The notes under the pieces were generated by a model that was not told the DNA's origin, searched no databases, and saw only the letters and a list, made by a program, of their open reading frames with translations. Below are positions 1 through 5,638 of a stretch of 9,019 nucleotides of DNA, in pieces. Each line of letters begins with the position of its first letter. Position 1 is the stretch's first letter. Source of the DNA: Oligoflexia bacterium (GTDB lineage: Bacteria > Bdellovibrionota > UBA1018); the NCBI GenBank assembly GCA_025352185.1, contig JANXTV010000220.1, positions 1-9,019 on the forward strand, read 5' to 3'. The translations under genes and the position numbers were made by a program.

Positions 1-2
1 TT

Positions 3-1232
3 TACGTTTGTCTCTTCTATGCCGGATCGTGGTGGGCCGGTCTTCGCTATCTCGAAGAGCCCGATTCGAAAAAACGAAAGGTAAGGTGGCTCTACGTCGC
101 GTTCTTAATCGCCGGCCTATCGGCGATTGTGAAAAGTCCGCTTTATTCCGTCTTCTGGGTGTCGGGTTATTTTATTTATCTGCTGATTTCCGGTGAGTGG
201 TTGCTCTTTAAGAATAAGCACCTCTACTTAGCGCTACTCGATGGGATCTTCTTCGGGCTCCTTTGGTATATCGCGCTGATCGTCCGTGACGGAGAAGCAT
301 TCTGGAATCAGTACTTCATGAAGGAGCAGTTTCAGAAGGGTGCGAATGGCGGAACGCTCGCCGATCTCTGGGTTCCGCTCCTTTATATGGCGTTTCCATT
401 CACGCTGCTCCTCTTTACCGCGATCCGAAGCGCGTGGATGGGTCGGCGGACGGCGAGCATACTCCGTTTCGTGATCGCGTGGGGACTACCCCCCGCATTT
501 TTCTTTTCGATATTTCCCTACCGCACCTCACTCTACCTTTTTATTCTCGTCCCGGCTCTCGCCGTTCTCGTCGACTGGGGATGTTTCCGTTCTAACCGGA
601 CTCGGACTTTCACTTGGCTGACTCGTACGACCGGAATCGTGATGGCGATCGGGCTCTCCCTGCTGGGTTTCGCGCTCTACCGCTTTGAATTTATTCCCGC
701 GTGGTTGATGGCGGCGTTCGTCATCACCGGCGTTGCCGCCGCGGGGGTACTCTGGTTTGGATATATGCGACTTTTCACGATCACCGCTCTCTTCGCGGTC
801 CTCTTTTTTAGAATGGGTTCGATTGGGATTGCGAAGAGTGACCGCGTGGGACTGCTCGAGGCAATGGGACCGATTCGGGAGGAAGAGGCCGCGATGCTCG
901 ATGAGAGTCGGGATATTTGGCACGAGATCGGACTCCTTTCGGTGAGTCTGGCTTCCCCGATGAAACGATTATTCGGTTATGACGACATCGTCGATCACCT
1001 TTCGCGCGGTGGATCGATCATCCTTTCCGACGAACAAACCGAAAAGTATCGGCAGACCCTCGATTCCGTTTTTGCCGCGCGCGGGAAAACACTTTCGTGG
1101 CGGCAGTGGAAACGTTTTAAGCGCCGTCAGAAAATTCCATTTAAAGAAGTTCTCCTTCAGGGGCGGGCATCCATTCCAGAATTCGATGCGATGATCTCGC
1201 GTGAATACGCGGTCGTTCGACTCAAACCCTAG
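3..1232 (+). CDS. ArnT/PMT-type membrane glycosyltransferase (GT39/GT83-like), 5' end outside window
   Basis: The frame is open from base 3 to the TAG at 1230-1232, giving 409 visible residues with no start inside the window, so the N-terminal catalytic loop is missing. The protein is very hydrophobic. In order, it shows a helix with the family-like turn AGLSAIVKSP (compare GLALLTKGP in ArnT/PMT proteins), further membrane segments, the loop WYIALIVRDGEAFWNQYF (compare PWY..L...G..F...FF), and FFSIFPYRTSLYLFILVPAL at about visible residues 167-186, which corresponds to the FFS.pkyRlp.YllpllPA motif. The last roughly 110 residues are soluble and charged. Family members move a sugar from a polyprenyl-phosphate donor to lipid A or protein on the periplasmic side of the inner membrane. 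The acceptor cannot be inferred here, because the acidic first loop is outside the window. The family call is firm; the substrate is unknown. Confidence 0.8.
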   Translation, partial: YVCLFYAGSWWAGLRYLEEPDSKKRKVRWLYVAFLIAGLSAIVKSPLYSVFWVSGYFIYLLISGEWLLFKNKHLYLALLDGIFFGLLWYIALIVRDGEAFWNQYFMKEQFQKGANGGTLADLWVPLLYMAFPFTLLLFTAIRSAWMGRRTASILRFVIAWGLPPAFFFSIFPYRTSLYLFILVPALAVLVDWGCFRSNRTRTFTWLTRTTGIVMAIGLSLLGFALYRFEFIPAWLMAAFVITGVAAAGVLWFGYMRLFTITALFAVLFFRMGSIGIAKSDRVGLLEAMGPIREEEAAMLDESRDIWHEIGLLSVSLASPMKRLFGYDDIVDHLSRGGSIILSDEQTEKYRQTLDSVFAARGKTLSWRQWKRFKRRQKIPFKEVLLQGRASIPEFDAMISREYAVVRLKP

Positions 1233-1420
1233 TTTTAGTGACCCTCCTTCAGGTCCAGCTGGATCGCAATCGTAATGACGTTACGAAGAGTCGGTTTTTA
1301 TCCAGTATTTCCGAAGAATATCGAGCGAATTTACGGTTTTCTCACCACCTTTGAAAAGTAGGCGTCGCCCTTAGTGCGGTGCGGTGGTAGGGTGCGCTCG
1401 AGTGTTATCCCCATCCACCC

Positions 1421-1424
1421 GAGG
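1421..1424 (+). promoter_or_regulatory. Ribosome binding site GAGG for the exported protein at 1430
   Basis: GAGG lies five bases before the ATG at 1430 and supports that start. I found no convincing -35/-10 pair in the preceding 190 bases (1233-1420). The region contains a GTGCG-rich stretch at 1374-1397 and a TTGAAA at 1351, but no -10 at the right distance from it. Confidence 0.55.
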
Positions 1425-1429
1425 TTTAT

Positions 1430-1849
1430 ATGTTTTCTAAAATCATTCTCCTTTCCCTCTCTATCCTTCCCCTGGCAGCGCCGTTTACGGCTTCGGCAAA
1501 CGATGCCGAACCTACCGATCATAAGCTCGCGATTTACCTCGCTCGCGCCGCCTATCAGGAACTCGATCGTTCGCAGGCGGCCGTCCTTCGCCGCGAGTCG
1601 GAGCGGAGTGCTTGTAACTTACTTGGTCGCCTCTTTGCCCTTTATTCCGCGAAGGACGTGATGGTTCTCGTCGACTCGTCGAAAAAAGGCGCGGACGGAA
1701 AAGACATCCCTATCAAGGTCGAGGTTCCGGTGCCGCATTTCGTGAACTCGAATATCGATTCGATTAACATCTGCCGTCCGAACTCGCTCTGGGAGCGGAA
1801 ACCTTCGATGCGGGCACTGCACGCCGAGATCGAACGCCTCCAAAAATAG
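1430..1849 (+). CDS. Small exported protein of unknown function (139 aa)
   Basis: I do not recognise a family. Residues 1-23 form a clear Sec signal peptide: Lys4, a hydrophobic core LLSLSILPLA, and an ASA|ND cleavage site after Ala23. The mature protein has about 116 residues. It begins with a helical stretch (about 30-80, rich in Ala, Leu and Arg), followed by a Lys/Asp-rich loop (SSKKGADGKD, 83-92), a beta-like IPIKVEVPVP strand, and a charged helical tail. The mature part has exactly two cysteines, Cys62 and Cys115, which could form a disulfide in the periplasm. The start is supported by GAGG five bases upstream. The gene lies 197 bp after the glycosyltransferase and 85 bp before another small exported protein on the same strand, whose signal peptide core is similar (LLSISVLP). 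Confidence 0.75.
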   Translation: MFSKIILLSLSILPLAAPFTASANDAEPTDHKLAIYLARAAYQELDRSQAAVLRRESERSACNLLGRLFALYSAKDVMVLVDSSKKGADGKDIPIKVEVPVPHFVNSNIDSINICRPNSLWERKPSMRALHAEIERLQK

Positions 1850-1872
1850 GCGAATCGCCCAGGAAAAGACAA

Positions 1873-1901
1873 TTGACACAGAGCAGCGTCTTCGTTAGGT
1901 T
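1873..1901 (+). promoter_or_regulatory. Sigma-70-type promoter for the exported protein at 1935
   Basis: A perfect -35 TTGACA (1873-1878) is followed after 17 bases by TAGGTT (1896-1901), which keeps the first, second and last bases of the -10 consensus. The predicted transcript would start near 1908 and have a leader of roughly 27 bases. The -35 is strong and the -10 is weak. Confidence 0.5.
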
Positions 1902-1925
1902 GCGTCTATCTAAACCCTTTTCGAC

Positions 1926-1930
1926 TGAGG
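1926..1930 (+). promoter_or_regulatory. Ribosome binding site TGAGG for the exported protein at 1935
   Basis: TGAGG ends four bases before the ATG at 1935. It supports this start over any internal one. Confidence 0.5.
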
Positions 1931-1934
1931 CCCC

Positions 1935-2414
1935 ATGAATAAAATTTCTCGTCTCGTTCTGCTTTCGATCTCCGTGCTCCCGTTCACTTCTTTTGCGAAT
2001 GAAGTCCTCGTCGACTGTAACCGGGGCGCACTGACGATTTACCGTGATTCGGGTTCGGCTCGATACGCGACCGGGGTCGTTTCCGACCGCGAAGCCGTGA
2101 ATTACATCCTCGGCGAGTCGTTGAAGAATTTAAACGTGCGCGATACGAACGGTAATTCCCAAAACGTCACCGCCGGACTCCCTAACGGGGTCGAAATTCA
2201 GGACACGTTGAGCACCGTGATCGTAATCCACCAGATGCAGTATCAGAATGTCGACGGTGGATATGCGACCGGCGGACCGGTGGGCGTTCAAATGAAGCCT
2301 TTCGCCCGCGGCGCGGATCTTACTTTCGTTAACGGAAAAATGACGAGCAGTCACTCGCAGGCAATCTGGACCACGGCAAATTGGTGGTTTGATTCCTGTA
2401 CCTACTCGAAATAA
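1935..2414 (+). CDS. Small exported protein of unknown function (159 aa)
   Basis: I do not recognise the family. The signal peptide is residues 1-21: basic start NKISR, core LVLLSISVLPF, and cleavage SFA|NE. The mature protein of about 138 residues looks mostly beta, with alternating hydrophobic and polar residues and many Gly, Asn and Thr, for example STVIVIHQMQYQNVDGGY. It carries two cysteines, Cys28 near the mature N-terminus and Cys155 near the C-terminus. They are placed so that a disulfide could tie the two ends together. There is no lipobox. The gene has its own promoter-like element (1873-1901) and RBS. Its TAA ends one base before the end of the convergent patatin gene. A periplasmic or secreted location is well supported; the function is not. 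Confidence 0.75.
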   Translation: MNKISRLVLLSISVLPFTSFANEVLVDCNRGALTIYRDSGSARYATGVVSDREAVNYILGESLKNLNVRDTNGNSQNVTAGLPNGVEIQDTLSTVIVIHQMQYQNVDGGYATGGPVGVQMKPFARGADLTFVNGKMTSSHSQAIWTTANWWFDSCTYSK

Positions 2415-2415
2415 T

Positions 2416-3681
2416 TCAAGCGCCGGTGCTCACGACTTTCGGCGTTTTCACGCGGTCGGCGAATTCATATTTATTTAAAGTATTAATCGCGGCTTTAAAG
2501 CCCGAGCGCACGAGATCCGAAAGTTTTTTAGGCGAGAGTGAGAAATGTTCGCCGAAAAACATCTTCGTGTCCTCCGGGCTCGGGTGAAAATAAATCGTAT
2601 CTACGTCGCGGCGGTGATGGAGCTCGGATTCGAGGATTCCAAGGATTCGGTAGGTATGCTCTTCGGCGAGGCCGACTTGCTTACAGTACTTTTCGACCGC
2701 ATTAATCGCCGAGCGCTGCGTTTCCTTATTATGGATGTACTGGTCGACTTTCTGTTGGATCACGAGGTAGATCGACTGGATGATGATCGCCGGAAGTCCG
2801 TGGCTCGTCAGCGAGCCGATTTCCTTCTGCCAGTGATAGGGCTGGTGGGTGTAAGACGCGAAATTTAAATCGCAGCCCGCATCGATCGCCACGTGGGTCG
2901 AAAGCGTATCGCGGATCTCGCCGTCGACGTAATGAATGTCCTCGCCCGAATTATTTTTTATCGCGTACGGCGAGTAGACAAAGGGTAGAGAGCTGGAGGC
3001 GGCACACGCCTGCGAAATCGAAACGTTATTATCGTACTGGCATGTGAGGTCGTGCGCCGGCGGATTAAAGGAATATTTCCCGAATACGATTTTCCGCGAA
3101 TGGTTTAACTGGGTCGCGACGATAAAGAGATCCGACGCATAATCCTGAAAACGATTCGAAGGCAGAACCTCTTCGCGCAGAAACTGTTCGAGCCCGGCGG
3201 TGGTGAAGAGACCCGTGGCCTTGATCCACTTCAGTTGGAGGATCGATTCGAAGTTCCCCTGAATGATCGCCTGGGTGATGGTTTTCACTAATGCGAGCTG
3301 GGAAAGCTGCTCCCGGGCAAGACCGGGCCGAAGTTTTAACATCGTCGGGTAGGCGAGTTTCGGAAGGATTTTTGGGGTCGCATCCCGGGGGTTCGTCGGC
3401 TTGCGGCCGATAAAGCTGTTAAAAATGTTCTCGAGCGAATACCCGGCCGCGAGGTAGGACGAAATCACGCTGCCCGCGCTGGAACCCACAAACGTAGAGA
3501 TTTCCATGGGTTCAGACGGACGGGGGGCGACTCCGGGGACCGTAAGGCCGCCGGAGAAATGGAATCCGCGCTCCTGAAGCGCTAACGCAACGCCCAAATG
3601 GAAGGCCCCCGCCTTCGTGGCGCCCCCGCTGCAAATGAAACTGATCTTCTTTTTCGGGCCGATTTGGATGCGACTGTCCAT
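2416..3681 (-). CDS. Patatin-like phospholipase
   Basis: This 421-aa protein has the full patatin catalytic set. The glycine-rich oxyanion loop is GGATKAG (residues 19-25). The nucleophile elbow is GSSAG (66-70) with Ser68 as the presumed nucleophile. The aspartate of the Ser-Asp dyad lies in DGE (Asp253), with the helix lead-in SISQACAASSSLPFVY before it. Family members hydrolyse acyl esters of phospholipids or other lipids. The usual Arg in the loop (GGxRG) is Lys23 here, and about 165 residues follow the catalytic Asp, more than in a minimal patatin. No signal peptide is seen: the N-terminus is polar and then runs straight into the catalytic strand, so export by Sec is unlikely. The ATG at 3681 has only a poor Shine-Dalgarno (TAGG, two bases away). 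The gene is divergent from the HTH gene at 3736, with 54 bp between them, and may share control with it. Confidence 0.9.
   Translation of the reverse strand: MDSRIQIGPKKKISFICSGGATKAGAFHLGVALALQERGFHFSGGLTVPGVAPRPSEPMEISTFVGSSAGSVISSYLAAGYSLENIFNSFIGRKPTNPRDATPKILPKLAYPTMLKLRPGLAREQLSQLALVKTITQAIIQGNFESILQLKWIKATGLFTTAGLEQFLREEVLPSNRFQDYASDLFIVATQLNHSRKIVFGKYSFNPPAHDLTCQYDNNVSISQACAASSSLPFVYSPYAIKNNSGEDIHYVDGEIRDTLSTHVAIDAGCDLNFASYTHQPYHWQKEIGSLTSHGLPAIIIQSIYLVIQQKVDQYIHNKETQRSAINAVEKYCKQVGLAEEHTYRILGILESELHHRRDVDTIYFHPSPEDTKMFFGEHFSLSPKKLSDLVRSGFKAAINTLNKYEFADRVKTPKVVSTGA
2420..2448 (+). terminator. Possible weak rho-independent terminator for the 1935 gene, inside the patatin 3' end
   Basis: CGCCG (2421-2425) can pair with CGGCG (2440-2444), leaving a 14-base loop, and is followed directly by TTTT (2445-2448). 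The stem is short and the sequence is also coding on the other strand, so chance is a serious alternative. If real, it would end the plus-strand transcript within the patatin gene. Confidence 0.25.
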
Positions 3682-3694
3682 AACCTATTTTATG

Positions 3695-3723
3695 AGAATA
3701 GTTGAAGTTTACGGTCGTGGAAA
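3695..3723 (-). promoter_or_regulatory. Possible promoter for the patatin gene
   Basis: On the minus strand, TTTCCA (3723-3718) and TATTCT (3700-3695) are 17 bases apart, each matching four of six consensus bases. A start near 3688 would leave a leader of only about seven bases before the ATG at 3681. The element overlaps the plus-strand promoter for the HTH gene. Confidence 0.3.
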
Positions 3724-3729
3724 TACAAT
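3702..3729 (+). promoter_or_regulatory. Promoter for the HTH gene; transcript probably leaderless
   Basis: TTGAAG (3702-3707) and TACAAT (3724-3729) are separated by 16 bases and match four and five of six consensus bases. Transcription normally begins six to eight bases after the -10, which here falls on or beside the ATG at 3736. No Shine-Dalgarno is present between them. Confidence 0.5.
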
Positions 3730-3735
3730 GTTTCC

Positions 3736-4065
3736 ATGTCGTCTCACCACCCCGATTCCGGTACCTGGATTCCCCTTATGGACTACGCCATGCAGAACGG
3801 CGTCAGTCTTTCGACGCTCCGTCGCTATATTAAGGCGGGCAAGATCCAGTTCAAATCCGAACACGGGAAGTATCTGATCCTCTCGAGCCAACCCGCTTCA
3901 CACGACTGGCTGTCGCCTTCGGAATTTGATTCCGATCCGATCGAGGGTCGAGTTTCAAATCTCGAAGTCGAACTGAAGAAAGCCCAGGAAGAAATCTCCG
4001 AACTGAAGATGCTGGTGGCGATCTATGAAGAACGACTTTTCGCAAACCTCCCGGCCCAAATCTAA
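3736..4065 (+). CDS. Small MerR-like helix-turn-helix protein with C-terminal coiled coil
   Basis: The protein has 109 residues. Residues about 11-50 form a winged-helix/excisionase-like DNA-binding unit: WIPLMDYAMQNGVSLSTLRR, followed by an IKAGKI turn and a short KYLIL strand. A linker (about 50-68) leads to a heptad-like coiled coil at about 70-100 (VSNLEVELKKAQEEISELKM) that would allow dimer formation. I recall similar short proteins in Bdellovibrio genomes but know of no tested function. It is the first gene of a likely operon. The next gene overlaps its 3' end by 41 bases, or follows it by one base if that gene starts at GTG 4067. It is divergent from the patatin gene, so it may control the shared 54-bp region and itself. 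That role is inferred from position only. No effector domain is present. Confidence 0.8.
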   Translation: MSSHHPDSGTWIPLMDYAMQNGVSLSTLRRYIKAGKIQFKSEHGKYLILSSQPASHDWLSPSEFDSDPIEGRVSNLEVELKKAQEEISELKMLVAIYEERLFANLPAQI

Positions 4066-5623
4066 AGTGGCCGGAAGAACCTCGCGGAATTTCATTTTTG
4101 ACTTTTTCCTTACCGGATTTACCTTCGCGGTACTCACCTCTAGCTGCGTCTCGGTCGCCCATGCGAGTCCCGAACTCGATCGGCAATATTCACTGAGTTC
4201 GATCGGGATCCTGCGCGCCTGGGATAACGTCGACGGACTTTTTGGCGACCTCGTGACAAAAACCTTTTCGGAGCACCTCGCTTCGCAATCCCGTTTCGTC
4301 GTCCAGGATCTGGGTAAGGCGAATCAGATGCTGACGAGCTCAAAGCTCGCGTACGCGAAAGTGATCGAAGATCCGAAGGTCCTCGAAACCCTCGCGAAGA
4401 GTTTTCGACTCGATTCTTTTTTACGCACGAAGGTCTATAAAGAAGGTCCAAACTACCGTTTTACGATCGACTGGGTTCACGCGCAAAAGATCCAACTGAT
4501 CGGGTCCGAAACGGTGGAAATCGAAGAACCCTTTCGAGGTGAGGGTAAGCTCGGCACCGAAGAGTTTCGAGCCGCGCTCACGAACGCCCTCGATCGACTG
4601 ATTGCACGAGTTCCCTTTAAAGGCTCCGTTACCGGCCGAGATCAGACTTCGGTCACGGTAAATCTCGGCGTCACGACGGGAATCCAGAAGGGCGACACGC
4701 TCGTCTTCGCGACGCTCGACGAAGTAAAGTTTCACCCGCTACTAAAAACAATCGTCGACTGGCGCCTCACCCCGACGGGTAAAGCAACCGTCGAGGAAGT
4801 GGACGAAGGCATAGCGTTCGCAAAGATCGACGCCGAGGAATACGGCCGACAGATCTTACGATTCCAGAAGGTCGTCCAAATTATTCCGGCCGTCGAAAAA
4901 GTTTCCGTCGACAGCCAAGTCCTCGACCGTGAAGCAATGGCGAAGAAAGCAAAAGAGCCACCGCGACTCGGATACATCGCCCCGGGGCTCTTCCTGGGCA
5001 GCCTTTCCCGAGACACGAATACGGATACGGGAAGCGGACTGCTTTACGGGATGAAAGCCGAGGCCCAGGCCTGGTTCACGAGCGACGTTTTCGGGGAACT
5101 GAAAATAAACTACGGCACCGCGGCTTATACGCAAAAAAATCTTCTGACCCAGTCGGAAACCTACGCGGTCCATAATAATTCGTTTTCCCAGTTCCGGATG
5201 GCGGTCGGGTATTTTTACCACGTCACCTCTAATTTCTTCGGTCCGAAGGGCTGGATAAAAGTGGGATACCAAAGCACCGCCTACGCGCTCCCGCAAGATC
5301 CGACGGTGATGACCGGTAAAGTGACTTACTCCGGCCTCTTCCTCGGGGTCGGCGGAGATATCCCGATCCGGGAAGATTTCGGACTCATCCTCGATATTGA
5401 TTTCGGCGTTTTCGGTGGTGGTACGGAAGAAGCGGGTTTCTTCGGAACGAGTACCGGAGGCGCGTCCGTAAACGTATTTGCCGGGGGTTACACCTGGGTT
5501 CAGCCGAAGATGAAGTTCCAAGTCGGGCTCGACTATAAATCCCATTCGCTCGATTTCGTAAGTGGGAGTTCGATTTCAAATAAATCCTTCGCGATTTCCC
5601 CTTCACTTTTGATCTATTTCTAG
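4025..5623 (+). CDS. Exported protein: TolB/FlgT-like periplasmic region plus C-terminal outer-membrane beta-barrel
   Basis: The protein has 532 residues from ATG 4025. A hydrophobic stretch (about 23-45) ends in AHA|SP, giving Sec cleavage after Ala47. The n-region is unusually long. A GTG at 4067 (residue 15), one base after the upstream stop, would give a normal-length signal peptide and remove the 41-base overlap; neither start has a good RBS. Residues about 55-200 alternate alpha and beta and resemble TolB-N/CsgG-like modules (SIGILRAW, FSEHLASQSRFVVQDL). Residues about 200-290 contain VTVNLGVTTGIQKGDTLVF, which resembles the C-terminal module of FlgT-like proteins. From about 315 to 532 there are alternating amphipathic, aromatic and Gly-rich strands, and the chain ends in SLLIYF with the terminal Phe typical of BAM-dependent barrels. 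It probably sits in the outer membrane with a periplasmic N-terminal part. The function is unknown. ligA follows after 15 bases. Confidence 0.75.
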   Translation: MKNDFSQTSRPKSKVAGRTSRNFIFDFFLTGFTFAVLTSSCVSVAHASPELDRQYSLSSIGILRAWDNVDGLFGDLVTKTFSEHLASQSRFVVQDLGKANQMLTSSKLAYAKVIEDPKVLETLAKSFRLDSFLRTKVYKEGPNYRFTIDWVHAQKIQLIGSETVEIEEPFRGEGKLGTEEFRAALTNALDRLIARVPFKGSVTGRDQTSVTVNLGVTTGIQKGDTLVFATLDEVKFHPLLKTIVDWRLTPTGKATVEEVDEGIAFAKIDAEEYGRQILRFQKVVQIIPAVEKVSVDSQVLDREAMAKKAKEPPRLGYIAPGLFLGSLSRDTNTDTGSGLLYGMKAEAQAWFTSDVFGELKINYGTAAYTQKNLLTQSETYAVHNNSFSQFRMAVGYFYHVTSNFFGPKGWIKVGYQSTAYALPQDPTVMTGKVTYSGLFLGVGGDIPIREDFGLILDIDFGVFGGGTEEAGFFGTSTGGASVNVFAGGYTWVQPKMKFQVGLDYKSHSLDFVSGSSISNKSFAISPSLLIYF

Positions 5624-5638
5624 TAGTCATTTCCTAAC

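Noticed and set aside
528..923. 131-codon minus-strand frame in the glycosyltransferase gene
   Set aside because: It is antisense to a conserved membrane protein, and its composition (Arg, Glu, Pro, His) is typical of a shadow frame.
1270..1286. Small hairpin TCGTAA-TGACG-TTACGA after the glycosyltransferase
   Set aside because: The stem has only six mostly weak pairs, and the T-run is eight bases further on, so it does not look like a working terminator.
1351..1393. TTGAAA with downstream GTGCG repeats as a promoter for the 1430 gene
   Set aside because: No -10-like hexamer occurs 16-18 bases after TTGAAA. The short repeats are imperfect and lack a clear operator symmetry.
2416..3681. Patatin as part of a CBASS-like or other defence system
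   Set aside because: No cyclase, sensor, or other defence partner is nearby. The neighbours are a small exported protein and an HTH/envelope/ligA operon.
4139..4150. Possible lipobox (TSSC) in the signal peptide of the barrel protein
   Set aside because: The -3 position is Thr rather than Leu/Val/Ile, and a better signal peptidase I site AHA|SP follows six residues later. A barrel protein would not need a lipid anchor.
4856..5545. 229-codon open frame on the minus strand opposite the barrel gene
   Set aside because: It lies fully antisense to a gene with a signal peptide and barrel signature. Its translation is rich in Arg, Glu and Ser and low in complexity, as expected from codon bias that removes stops on the other strand.
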